Origin: an uncultured Clostridia bacterium
GTDB taxonomy: Bacteria > Bacillota > Clostridia > Christensenellales > DUVY01
Length of the DNA stretch: 45,318 nt
Direction of reading: 5' to 3'
Assembly (NCBI GenBank): GCA_937895465.1
Contig: CALAYY010000042.1
Coordinates: 1-45,318, forward strand
The notes below the pieces were generated by a model. It saw only the letters and a program-made list of their open reading frames with translations, had not been told where the DNA came from and ran no database searches. Of this stretch, positions 32,945-41,371 are shown in pieces. Made by a program: the position numbers and the translations under genes. Positions within the stretch are counted from its first letter, which is position 1, and every line of letters begins with the position of its first letter.

Positions 32945-34341
32945 TTTGTCCCCTTAGAAAAAAATCTTTCAGCGTTGTTATAGCATATATCTTCAACTAT
33001 TCTGCCGACAAACTCTAAATCATTGGGATATTCTCCGTCTTCTATCAGCTGTCCAAGTTTATTACACAAAATTCTTCTAAAATATTCATGTCTTGGATAT
33101 GACAAAAAGCTTCTTGAATCAGTCAGCATGCCCACAAATTTTGACAGCAATCCAAACTGTGCTGTTGCTTCCAACTGTCTGTTTATCCCGTCCTTCTGGT
33201 CATTAAACCACCAAGCGCTTCCAAATTGAATTTTACTAACATAATTAGGACTTTGAAAACAGTTTTTTATTGCGGCAAGCACTTCATTGTCTCTTGGGTT
33301 AAGACAGTACAATATTGTCTTAGGCAATTCATCTGTTTTATCCAATTCATTAAGTAATGCTGCAAGTGAGCTTGCAAAAGATTGGTCTTCTATGGCATCA
33401 AATCCTGTGTCTGCTCCTAACTTTGCCATATATCTAGACGAAACATTTCTTAATGCTCCGATATGATATTGCTGTACCCAGCCGTGACGCCTATATTCCC
33501 GACCCAAAAACACCAAAATATAACCCTTGTATTTTGATAATTCTATGGCGGTCAATTTTTCATGTCTTAATGCCTTAGAAAAAATCATTTCAACTTCTTG
33601 TTTGGTTGCCTGTTCATACATAACCACATCAAGAGCATGGTCAGAACAAACACAGCCCAAAGAATCAAAATACTCTATCCTATCCTTTAAGGCTTTTAAC
33701 AAATCATCCAAAGCTGCAATCTTATATCCTGCCGCTTTTTCTAATTTTGGCAGCCAGTCAAAAAACATATTAAGCTCAATATTAATAGCTTTATCAGGTC
33801 TAAAAGCCGGCTTTACTGATACATCAAATTCGTCTTCTTGTAGTTTTTTGTGGTATATTAAATCATCTGTAGGGTCGTCAGTAGTAAATAGGGCTTTTAC
33901 ATTGCTCTTTTTAATCATTGCACGTGCCGTGAGTTTTTCTAATTTTTTGTTAGCTTTTTCCCATATAATAGATGCTGTATGAGGATTAAGAATAAGGTCA
34001 ATATCAAAAAATCTTTTTAATTCTAGATGCGACCAGTGATAAAGAGGATTACCTATAGCATAAGGGAGTGCCTCGGCATATTTCAAAAACTTGTCATAGC
34101 CTGACTTAGAGCCAGAAATATAATCCTCATCTATGCCTAGCTCTCTCATAATGCGCCATTTGTAATGGTCGCCTGAAAGCCAAACATCAGCAAGGTCTAA
34201 AAACTTCTTGTCTTCATATATTTCCTTAGGACTCAAGTGGCAATGGAAATCAAATATCGGCATCTGTTTGCCAAAGACATTATACAGCTCTACCGCTGTC
34301 GGATTTTTTAATAAATAATTATCATTTAAAAATTCTTTCAT
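32941..34341 (-). CDS. uxaC: Uronate isomerase
   Basis: Converts D-galacturonate to D-tagaturonate (and glucuronate to fructuronate), the first step for saturated uronate. The 466-residue protein has the amidohydrolase-like opening FDFHCHLSPKEI, the FTTDDPTDDL segment and the WFNDQKDG segment typical of UxaC. I choose the ATG at 34341 with GGGGA at a good distance; the ATG just before it (34344) is also possible. The next enzymes of this branch, tagaturonate reductase (UxaB) and altronate dehydratase (UxaA), are not in the window. Confidence 0.95.
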   Translation of the reverse strand: MKEFLNDNYLLKNPTAVELYNVFGKQMPIFDFHCHLSPKEIYEDKKFLDLADVWLSGDHYKWRIMRELGIDEDYISGSKSGYDKFLKYAEALPYAIGNPLYHWSHLELKRFFDIDLILNPHTASIIWEKANKKLEKLTARAMIKKSNVKALFTTDDPTDDLIYHKKLQEDEFDVSVKPAFRPDKAINIELNMFFDWLPKLEKAAGYKIAALDDLLKALKDRIEYFDSLGCVCSDHALDVVMYEQATKQEVEMIFSKALRHEKLTAIELSKYKGYILVFLGREYRRHGWVQQYHIGALRNVSSRYMAKLGADTGFDAIEDQSFASSLAALLNELDKTDELPKTILYCLNPRDNEVLAAIKNCFQSPNYVSKIQFGSAWWFNDQKDGINRQLEATAQFGLLSKFVGMLTDSRSFLSYPRHEYFRRILCNKLGQLIEDGEYPNDLEFVGRIVEDICYNNAERFFSKGTK

Positions 34342-34409
34342 CATCTTTCCCCGTTTATCTATATATTGCAACACCTTTAGAATTTCTGCTTTTTTAAAAG
34401 GCGTTTTAC

Positions 34410-35834
34410 CTATTCTGAATTTGTTTCCCCTACCTTCAAATTATCAATTATATTTTTCTCTTTTATCTTTTTAAGATAAATAATGCAAATCACAAGTGAC
34501 ATCAACCCTATTCCTGCATTGCTTATAAGCATTGCTATTCCGATGCTTTCCGCGCCAAGATTAGTTAAATTAATCATTATAGCCAGCGATGGAATTCTAA
34601 ACACAAACAATCTAGCAAGATTAACTACCATAGAAGCTTTGGTAAACCCGTATCCGTATAAAAGCCCCAATGTAGATTGATTGATTCCGAGCGCTATTAT
34701 GCCCATCTTTTCATAAGCAAATATCTTATCCACAAGACTTGCAAATTGCATATCTCCTTTGGCATAAAATCTTATTATAGGGTCATTAAATATTGTCAAT
34801 AATACAGTTCCCAAAATGCCCAGCACCATATTGAGAATAAAAGAGTAATAAAAAGCTTTCATTGCTCTGTCCTTGTTTTTGTATCCCAAGTTGGTACTGA
34901 TAATTAGTCCTGAGGATTCTTCAACACTTGCCATTACATTATTGACATATCCACCCATGTTGTTAGATATCCCCAATGCACCCACGGCTTTGTCGCCATA
35001 ATGGGAACACATTGCATTGACAATAACCTTGCCAAGATTAAAAACAAACCTTCCTAAAAAGATGGGGAATGACAGCACGAAAACAGGTTTGAGATAATCT
35101 CTTTTCAGACTTTTATCTTTAAATGAAAATCTGAAAATATAATTGGGCATCAGCAGTCTTATAACAACAAACAAAGTAAGCATCAGATTGGCGATAAGTG
35201 TTGAAGCCGCAATCATTACAAGACCTTGATGAAAGATTTTGATAAACATATAAGATAAAGTAATTTTTATTATCATTATCATTATGTTTATTCCCAAAAT
35301 AGTTACAGTCTGTCCTCTTGCTTTTTCAAGTCCCATAAAGATGTTGTTAAACAGCATTATACCTACAGTTACAATCTGCACCATAAAGTACTGTGAGCCA
35401 ATCTTAATAAGATTGTTTGGAGTTCTTGCAATCCTTAATATAGATGTTGCTAAAGGTACGCACACTGCTATTACGGAAAGTCCTATCACTCCTGCCAAAA
35501 ACAGCAATGTATTAGCCATGGTTTTTGCGTTTTTAAAATCATTTCTGCCTATCAGCCTCGACACCAAAATCATACCGCCGCTTGCAAAGCCTGACCCTAG
35601 TGACATAATGAGGTTGGTTAGTTGTCCTATTACAGCTACTGCTGATATTGCTGATGAGTCAATTTCCGCCGCAATGATAGAATCAATTATTGTGTATAAA
35701 TAACTCAAAGCATTTATCAGAAAAAGCGGTAAAGATATTTTGAATATTACTGCCCACAAATTTTTGGTCACAATAAATTCACGCAGTTTTCTGTCTGATT
35801 CTTTTACATTGCCCTTTTGTATAGTTTGGGTCAT
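34410..35834 (-). CDS. MATE-family efflux/transport protein
   Basis: A 474-residue integral membrane protein with about twelve helices and the two-fold MatE layout: the LPLFLINALSYLYTIIDSI opening, GFASGGMILVSRLIGRND in the first half, and LSFPIFLGRFVFNLGKV in the second. MATE proteins export drugs or metabolites against Na+ or H+. Here it sits inside the uronate operon, 7 bases after the ABC ATPase and 68 bases ahead of uxaC, so it may export a by-product or sugar acid; the substrate is not visible. The ribosome binding site is AGGTGG. Confidence 0.88.
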   Translation of the reverse strand: MTQTIQKGNVKESDRKLREFIVTKNLWAVIFKISLPLFLINALSYLYTIIDSIIAAEIDSSAISAVAVIGQLTNLIMSLGSGFASGGMILVSRLIGRNDFKNAKTMANTLLFLAGVIGLSVIAVCVPLATSILRIARTPNNLIKIGSQYFMVQIVTVGIMLFNNIFMGLEKARGQTVTILGINIMIMIIKITLSYMFIKIFHQGLVMIAASTLIANLMLTLFVVIRLLMPNYIFRFSFKDKSLKRDYLKPVFVLSFPIFLGRFVFNLGKVIVNAMCSHYGDKAVGALGISNNMGGYVNNVMASVEESSGLIISTNLGYKNKDRAMKAFYYSFILNMVLGILGTVLLTIFNDPIIRFYAKGDMQFASLVDKIFAYEKMGIIALGINQSTLGLLYGYGFTKASMVVNLARLFVFRIPSLAIMINLTNLGAESIGIAMLISNAGIGLMSLVICIIYLKKIKEKNIIDNLKVGETNSE

Positions 35835-35841
35835 ATACCAC

Positions 35842-36933
35842 CTAGCTGTTTATTGTCATATTAGTTTGAGCGTCAAAAACATATAAGCTCGTATAAGGTA
35901 TAGCAAAATTACAATTGCAATTAATTGGAGGTATGTTATAAGGCGATACTCTCAAAATAATTCTGTTATTGCCCATATACGCATAAACATTGGCATTATC
36001 GCCAAGTAATTCGGTTAGTTCTGTTTGTGCTGCCAAAATCAAAGAATTAGGCACATCTTTATCGCCGCAAGTGGTAATTGCTTCAGGTCTGAAACCAAGT
36101 ATTATATCTTGCTTGTTGTACCTTGAGGCTATATCAGGAAATAGTTTCTTAAAATCAAAGGATAATTCGCAACCCTTAATAAAAGCTGTTCCGTTAGAAA
36201 GACTGCATGGCAAAAAATTCATAGGCGGGTCGCCTATAAACCCTGCAACAAATCTATTGGCGGGATGAAAATATAGTTCGTGCGGAGTACCGACCTGTTG
36301 AATATATCCGTCTTTCATTACCACGATCCTATCAGCCATTGTCATTGCCTCGACTTGGTCATGTGTAACATATATCGTGGTGGCATTGGTCTTTCTGTGT
36401 ATTTCAATTATTTCGGAACGCATTGTAGTACGTTGTTTTGCATCCAGATTGGAGAGAGGTTCATCCATCAAAAATACTTTAGGATACCTTATTATCGCTC
36501 TGCCGACAGCAACTCTTTGACATTGACCGCCTGAAAGTTCTCTAGGCTTTCTGTCAAGATAATCACTAAGCCCAAGTACCAAAGCTGTTTCTTTTACTCT
36601 CTTTTCAATAAAATCTTCATCATAACCCTCAAGTGTCAGTCCAAAAGCCATATTTTCATAAACATTGAGGTGCGGATAAAGCGCGTATGACTGAAATATC
36701 ATTGCAATTCCTCTTTGTTTGGGGGTTTTGTTATTGACAAGCTCTCCGTCAATAAACATCTTCCCTTTAGTAATAACTTCCAAGCCTGCAATAATACGAA
36801 GCATTGTGGATTTGCCGCAGCCTGAAGGTCCTACAATAACCAAAAATTCCCTATCATTGATGTTTAAATCAAAAACAGCTTGAAAACCGTTGTCATAAAT
36901 TTTATTGATTTTTTCCAAATAAATTTGCGCCAT
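35842..36933 (-). CDS. Sugar ABC transporter ATPase, MsmK/UgpC family (copy 2)
   Basis: A 363-residue ATPase with Walker A GPSGCGKST, Q-loop MIFQSYALYP, signature LSGGQCQRV, Walker B VFLMDEPLSNLD and H-loop YVTHDQVEAM, followed by the OB-fold regulatory part. The signature has Cys where nearly all relatives have Arg (LSGGQRQRV), a one-base change (TGT for CGT); LSGGQ itself is intact. The ATG at 36933 shares one base with the stop of the TIM-barrel gene, downstream of GGGGAAAG. With the ATPase at 25928 it makes two ATPases for one visible permease pair. Confidence 0.93.
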   Translation of the reverse strand: MAQIYLEKINKIYDNGFQAVFDLNINDREFLVIVGPSGCGKSTMLRIIAGLEVITKGKMFIDGELVNNKTPKQRGIAMIFQSYALYPHLNVYENMAFGLTLEGYDEDFIEKRVKETALVLGLSDYLDRKPRELSGGQCQRVAVGRAIIRYPKVFLMDEPLSNLDAKQRTTMRSEIIEIHRKTNATTIYVTHDQVEAMTMADRIVVMKDGYIQQVGTPHELYFHPANRFVAGFIGDPPMNFLPCSLSNGTAFIKGCELSFDFKKLFPDIASRYNKQDIILGFRPEAITTCGDKDVPNSLILAAQTELTELLGDNANVYAYMGNNRIILRVSPYNIPPINCNCNFAIPYTSLYVFDAQTNMTINS

Positions 36934-37769
36934 CAGTTCTTTCCCCACAATTTTCTTACTAACTTGACTGCCGGTTCGATGTTTTTGCCTGTCGTTCCTT
37001 CAAGCACTAAAACAGCGTCTTTATCATAATCTTTTATAAGCTTTAATATCTTAGGATAGTTCATTATCCCATTGCCCAAAGGTACTTGTTTTAACTTATT
37101 GTCTTCTACGATGTAATCTTTGAGATGAAAACAATGAATATTATCAAATGTTTTCAATCCGTCTTTTAATATGTCTTCATAGTCGTTATGATTGCTGATG
37201 TCTAAGTAGTTATAAATGTCAAAAATTATTTTCAGGTTTTTTCTGTCAATCATATCAACTGCTCTTTTTAGTGTCTTTACATCGTAGCAAACATGTCCGA
37301 AGGCCCCTTCTATTGCCACAAACGCCTTGTTTTTTGAAGCATAATCGCAAAGTTCTTCAAAGGTCTTTACAACTATTTTTAATGCCTCATCCGTTCTGTT
37401 TTTTGGATTGTATGTCCATTTGTCATCGTTGTGTGAGCCTGTTTCTGATCCTACGATATTACAGCCTATTAAATTGCCAAATTTCAAATATTCTTTAAAA
37501 ATCTGTATTCCCAACTTGACCTTATCAATATTGCTATGTACTGGATTGAAATAAGCACCAAGTAGGAATATTTTTTTTGATACGTTATCAAAAAAATGCT
37601 TTATCTTTTGGGCTTTTTTTTCATCTAATTGTCCGTTTAAATAAGCTATATCTTGAAATGTCTTATATAAGACAAGTTGCACACCTTCAATATCAAGAGT
37701 TTTTAGCAAATCAGAAATCACGCTTTCATCGTTTTCTTGCAAATCGTGACATCTTATTGCCAGTTTCAT
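36933..37769 (-). CDS. TIM-barrel sugar phosphate isomerase/epimerase family protein
   Basis: A 278-residue protein of the xylose-isomerase-like TIM-barrel (AP endonuclease 2) family. Typical parts are GAYFNPVHS, IVGSETGSHND, KAFVAIEGAFGHV, IIFDIYNYLD with likely metal ligands, HCFHLKDYIVED and VLVLEGTTGKN. The family includes sugar isomerases, epimerases and dehydratases. Its start shares one base with the kdgK stop. Placement among uronate genes suggests an epimerase or isomerase for a pectin sugar acid, but which one cannot be read from sequence. Confidence 0.8.
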   Translation of the reverse strand: MKLAIRCHDLQENDESVISDLLKTLDIEGVQLVLYKTFQDIAYLNGQLDEKKAQKIKHFFDNVSKKIFLLGAYFNPVHSNIDKVKLGIQIFKEYLKFGNLIGCNIVGSETGSHNDDKWTYNPKNRTDEALKIVVKTFEELCDYASKNKAFVAIEGAFGHVCYDVKTLKRAVDMIDRKNLKIIFDIYNYLDISNHNDYEDILKDGLKTFDNIHCFHLKDYIVEDNKLKQVPLGNGIMNYPKILKLIKDYDKDAVLVLEGTTGKNIEPAVKLVRKLWGKN

Positions 37770-38791
37770 TATCTTTGCACCCTGCCGGAGCCGTCACCTT
37801 TAATAAGGTTTTCAACTTCATCAACTGATACCAAGTTAAAGTCGCCAGGTATAGTGTGTTTTAATGCACTTGCTGCAACGGCAAAATCTAGAGCCTTTTT
37901 AAAGTCAGGCTTAGTCAAAAGACCATGGATAAGACCGCCTGAAAAAGAATCTCCGCCGCCCACTCTGTCAACTATCCTTATGTCATATTTTTTGGATTGA
38001 TAAAACTCATTACCGTCATAGATAAGCGCACTCCATGAATTGTCGCTTGCAGAATGAGATTCTCTTAAGGTGGATGCAATGTACTTAAATCCAAACTTTT
38101 CTTTCATTTCTTTGAAAATCTTATGATAGCCGTCTATATCCAATTCGCCTTTGGTCACATTAGATTTACCTGGTTTAAAGCCTAAGCATTTTTCTGCATC
38201 CTCTTCATTGCCGATACAGACATCTACATATTGCATTAACTCTGTCATGCATGCTTTAGCCTGTTCTTCTGTCCATAATTTTTTGCGGTAATTTAAGTCA
38301 ACCGAAACTGTAACATTGTGTTTTTTGGCGGCTTGACATGCGGCTTTTATAAGTTCTCTCGATTGCAAGCTTATTGCAGGAGTTATCCCTGTCCAATGAA
38401 ACCATTGTGCCCCTGAAAAAATCTTATCAAAATCAAAATCCGTTATCTTGGCTTGTGAGATAGCACTATCAGCACGGTCATAAATAACCTTAGAAGCACG
38501 CATTGACGCACCGCTTTCCAAAAAATATATGCCTACTCTATCCCCGCCTCTTGCTATATAGTCCGTCTTAACACCCAAAGCCCGCAAGAAATTAACAGCA
38601 CTTTGACCTATCTCGTGCTTAGGAAGTTTGGTGACAAAATACACATCATGCCCATAATTGGCAAGGCTGACGCTTACATTAGCTTCACCGCCGCCATAAC
38701 AGACATCAAACTTGCTGCTTTGAATAAACCTTGAAAAGCCTTCCGTTGAAAGCCTAAGCATTATTTCGCCTAAAGTTACAACTTTATACAT
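37769..38791 (-). CDS. kdgK: 2-dehydro-3-deoxygluconokinase
   Basis: A PfkB-family sugar kinase of 340 residues that phosphorylates KDG to KDPG. It opens with VTLGEIMLRLS and has GGGEANVSVSLANYG, the FHWTGITPA region typical of KdgK, and the anion-hole motif RVGGGDSFSGG with the catalytic Asp. The ATG follows GAGGGG. It lies 32 bases after kdgA, whose product cleaves KDPG, so substrate and product enzymes are coupled. Confidence 0.94.
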   Translation of the reverse strand: MYKVVTLGEIMLRLSTEGFSRFIQSSKFDVCYGGGEANVSVSLANYGHDVYFVTKLPKHEIGQSAVNFLRALGVKTDYIARGGDRVGIYFLESGASMRASKVIYDRADSAISQAKITDFDFDKIFSGAQWFHWTGITPAISLQSRELIKAACQAAKKHNVTVSVDLNYRKKLWTEEQAKACMTELMQYVDVCIGNEEDAEKCLGFKPGKSNVTKGELDIDGYHKIFKEMKEKFGFKYIASTLRESHSASDNSWSALIYDGNEFYQSKKYDIRIVDRVGGGDSFSGGLIHGLLTKPDFKKALDFAVAASALKHTIPGDFNLVSVDEVENLIKGDGSGRVQR

Positions 38792-38823
38792 TTTATCTAA
38801 CCCCTCTCTTTTTAACTAATTAA

Positions 38824-39801
38824 TTATCTTTTTTGCAGCAAATGCACTGCAAAACCGCCGATATCATCTTTTAGATAAATTGCAACAACATTACCCTTAG
38901 CATCAGTTTTTTTGGTGCTTTCGTCTGCCTCAAATCCTTTGTTTTTCAAATGATACAAGGCTCTGTCTATTGAATTGGTCTTAATTGCAAGATGCCCATG
39001 TTTTCCTAGATAAGGAGACTTCATAACTTCTATCTTATCAGAACAGAAAATGCTGCTGTTGCCAATTTTGGATTCAAAGGAAAAAGCGTTGGAAAGACTG
39101 TTAGTTACACCTAAAGCATCATTTTCGCTATCGCAATTAATGCCCACATGCGCAAATTCAAATCCCAAAATTTTGTCAATTGCTAATTTGCATATGGCGG
39201 TTATAGCATCAAAATCTTGTGCTTCCAACAACTTTGGATTAACCATCCATGTACCGCCGCAAGCAAAAACTTTTTCAAACAAAAGATATTCTGAGATGTT
39301 GTTCTCATTGATACCGCCTGTAGGCATAAAGCTTATATTGCCGTAAGGCGCACTTATTGCTTTTATATATGCCAATCCTCCCGCTTGTTCAGCAGGAAAA
39401 AACTTAACGTAAGTTAAACCAAGCGTAAATGCAAGCTCAATTTCGCTTGCGCTTGAAATACCCGGAATAAAAGGAATGCCTTTATTAAGGCTGTGTTTTA
39501 CTACATTGGGATTGAGTCCGGGAGCGACCAAAAACTTGGCTCCGGCATCTATTGCACGGTCAGCTTGTTCTACAGACAAAACAGTGCCCGCACCTATTAA
39601 CATATCAGGATAATTTTTTGAAATGTCCTTTATAACCTTGTCCGCACCTTCTGCCCTAAAGGTAATTTCTGCACAGGCTATTCCGCCTTTTAATAAAGCT
39701 TCTGCCAAAGGACAAGCTAAAGATGTGTTTTCCAATTTGATAACAGGAACAATACCAATATTTTTTAATCTTTTTATAATAGATTCAAAATCAATACTCA
39801 C
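38824..39801 (-). CDS. kdgA: KDPG aldolase fused to a VOC/glyoxalase-like domain
   Basis: Residues 1-210 are a class I KDPG/KHG aldolase: EITFRAEGADK with Glu45, GAGTVLSVEQ, and the Schiff-base Lys133 in YVKFFPAEQAGG. It splits KDPG into pyruvate and glyceraldehyde-3-phosphate. Residues 211-325 form a separate domain resembling the vicinal-oxygen-chelate (glyoxalase/bleomycin-resistance) fold: FEFAHVGINC opening, KHGHLAIKTNSIDRALYHL, and IGGFAVHLLQKR at the end. Its role is unknown. The start is a GTG with GGGGA upstream. It is the first gene of the uronate operon, divergent from the AraC regulator. Confidence 0.9.
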   Translation of the reverse strand: MSIDFESIIKRLKNIGIVPVIKLENTSLACPLAEALLKGGIACAEITFRAEGADKVIKDISKNYPDMLIGAGTVLSVEQADRAIDAGAKFLVAPGLNPNVVKHSLNKGIPFIPGISSASEIELAFTLGLTYVKFFPAEQAGGLAYIKAISAPYGNISFMPTGGINENNISEYLLFEKVFACGGTWMVNPKLLEAQDFDAITAICKLAIDKILGFEFAHVGINCDSENDALGVTNSLSNAFSFESKIGNSSIFCSDKIEVMKSPYLGKHGHLAIKTNSIDRALYHLKNKGFEADESTKKTDAKGNVVAIYLKDDIGGFAVHLLQKR

Positions 39802-39857
39802 TATTTTTTTTCCCCTTACCTAATAGTTTTTTGATTGACAATCATATCTTAGCTTAT

Positions 39858-39863
39858 ATTATA
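39858..39863 (-). promoter_or_regulatory. Candidate -10 of the kdgA operon promoter
   Basis: On the minus strand a perfect TATAAT lies about 60 bases before the kdgA start. No good -35 is found at 16-18 bases, which fits a promoter that needs an activator such as the divergent AraC protein. Confidence 0.4.
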
Positions 39864-39896
39864 ACTATAGTAAATATATAAATTGACATATTTTTA

Positions 39897-39925
39897 TGGA
39901 CAAATTGGACTTTTGTGTATATAAT
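39897..39925 (+). promoter_or_regulatory. araC promoter with direct TGGAC repeats
   Basis: TGGACA (39897-39902), 17-base spacer and TATAAT (39920-39925) end only 11 bases before the araC ATG. Two TGGAC half-sites (39897 and 39906) spaced 9 bases apart overlap the -35 and could be an AraC-family operator; that is inferred. Confidence 0.5.
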
Positions 39926-39936
39926 ATTACTTAATT

Positions 39937-40683
39937 ATGCATAAAATCATATCAATGGGCAGACACCTTACCACTTTTACTGTAGGCGTTCATAATCATG
40001 ATTACTGGGAAATAGTGTATTGCACTAGCGGTAACGGCACTTTTAAAAGTGATAACGGCTATTCAATGGATTATCAGACGGGTGAAGTTGTATTAATTCC
40101 GCCTAAGATTGCCCATTCTAACGAAAGCACTCACGGATTTACTAATATTCATTTAACTATGGACAATATTGCGCTTTCTAATATCAATTTTATTAAGATC
40201 TTAGACAATCCAAGCCAAATATTATACCACACGTTTTCACAAGCATATTATATATACAATTGTGATATAAATAATAAGTTTAACCTCCTTTCCATTTTGG
40301 GGGATCTTATCGGAAATTGTCTTATCGCTTTTTTTGGAGTAAAGCAGTTTTCACCAATTATTGAAAAAATCCGTATGGAAATTATCAAGAACTTTACTGA
40401 CTGCAATTTTGATCTCAACAAAATCTTGATTGACAAAACCAATAAGCCCGAATATTTAAAAAAACTTTTTAAAAAAGAAACCGAAATGACGCCGCTTCAA
40501 TTTTTGACAGAAACAAGGATTTCTTTTGCAAAAAAGCTTTTAAAAGCCCGTGTCACTCTTAACAAAAATATAGCAGAAATATCTCATGAGTGCGGTTTTG
40601 AGGACCCTCTTTATTTTTCAAGGTTGTTTAAACAGCATGTCGGTTGTTCGCCTTTAATATACAGCGAATCTAATGAAATATAA
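39937..40683 (+). CDS. AraC-family transcriptional regulator
   Basis: A 248-residue regulator with an N-terminal cupin sensor (VHNHDYWEIVYCTSGNGTF, YQTGEVVLIPPKIAH) and a C-terminal double helix-turn-helix (EMTPLQFLTETRISFAKKLL, then IAEISHECGFEDPLYFSRLF). It is divergent from the kdgA-kdgK operon with a 135-base shared control region, so it probably senses a uronate or pectin sugar and regulates that operon. No ribosome binding site precedes the ATG, and the -10 of its promoter is 11 bases away, so the mRNA would have only a few leader bases. A terminator follows. Confidence 0.9.
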   Translation: MHKIISMGRHLTTFTVGVHNHDYWEIVYCTSGNGTFKSDNGYSMDYQTGEVVLIPPKIAHSNESTHGFTNIHLTMDNIALSNINFIKILDNPSQILYHTFSQAYYIYNCDINNKFNLLSILGDLIGNCLIAFFGVKQFSPIIEKIRMEIIKNFTDCNFDLNKILIDKTNKPEYLKKLFKKETEMTPLQFLTETRISFAKKLLKARVTLNKNIAEISHECGFEDPLYFSRLFKQHVGCSPLIYSESNEI

Positions 40684-40684
40684 A

Positions 40685-40715
40685 AAAAGACATACCTTTT
40701 GATATGTCTTTTTAA
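40685..40715. terminator. Bidirectional terminator between araC and the LURP-one-like gene
   Basis: Stem AAAAGACATA / TATGTCTTTT with A- and T-runs on the two sides, between converging gene ends. Confidence 0.8.
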
Positions 40716-40718
40716 TGT

Positions 40719-41198
40719 TTAACTTTTGTTTTTATTTGTAAATAAATCAATTATAATTGACATTGCTATATAATACAGTTCGTTTTGCTCATCAATGATA
40801 TCACAGCAATATGTGTCTAATACATAGATTATTCTTTTCGAAATTTGCGCTAAGATTTCTTCAGGTTTAAAAATATCATAATTAAGTGATAAGTAATTGC
40901 CGTCTATTTTTATATTTTTAAATTGTTCATATTCTGATTTTATAAGATATTTTTTATTCCTAAAGGAAAAGTTAGGTCCTATAGAAAATAAAATCTGCAT
41001 TTTGGAATCAAAGACATCATATCTAAACAGCTTCTTTTGAATTTTTAAAAGCACATTTTCGTTAAGGTCAAAAATGTTGATAGCAGATAACTTACCGTTT
41101 TCCGTCTTAACAAAATATTTTTGTTCTCCATTGTCTTGTTTGATGTAAAACCCTTCATTCCAAATCTCTTGTGATTTTTGTCTTAAAAAGTATTTCAT
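40719..41198 (-). CDS. LURP-one/YxjI-like protein (159 aa)
   Basis: Resembles the LURP-one-related (Tubby C-terminal-like) family that includes YxjI: a single beta-barrel domain of about 160 residues (MKYFLRQKSQEIWNEGFYIK, YFVKTENG, LLKIQKKLFRYDVFD, IAQISKR-like ending with a hydrophobic helix AMSIIIDLF). The role of this family is poorly known; membrane lipid binding has been proposed. I use the ATG at 41198 after AAGGTGG. It is a paralogue of the protein encoded at 41372, with the same order of motifs. Confidence 0.65.
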   Translation of the reverse strand: MKYFLRQKSQEIWNEGFYIKQDNGEQKYFVKTENGKLSAINIFDLNENVLLKIQKKLFRYDVFDSKMQILFSIGPNFSFRNKKYLIKSEYEQFKNIKIDGNYLSLNYDIFKPEEILAQISKRIIYVLDTYCCDIIDEQNELYYIAMSIIIDLFTNKNKS

Positions 41199-41243
41199 AA
41201 CCACCTTCCTTTTTTGTTTTATTTGAAAAAGTCATTAAAAAAT

Positions 41244-41279
41244 AGTGATCTATCAAATAATGGCAAATCACTAAATGTA
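41244..41279 (-). terminator. Weak terminator-like hairpin between the LURP-one paralogues
   Basis: On the minus strand a 6-bp stem AGTGAT / ATCACT with a 17-base loop is followed by ATTTTTT. Weak, but placed after the gene ending at 41372. Confidence 0.3.
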
Positions 41280-41371
41280 CACAATTTTAGTCCAATAAAA
41301 TGCTTACATAACTTTTTCTTAGTTTCATAGGTGTTTTTATCTTTTGTATTAATATAAATTAATATTATTGC

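Noticed and set aside
41205..41371. Possible small gene between the LURP-one paralogues
   Set aside because: No frame with a ribosome binding site; the region holds only a weak hairpin and AT-rich spacer.
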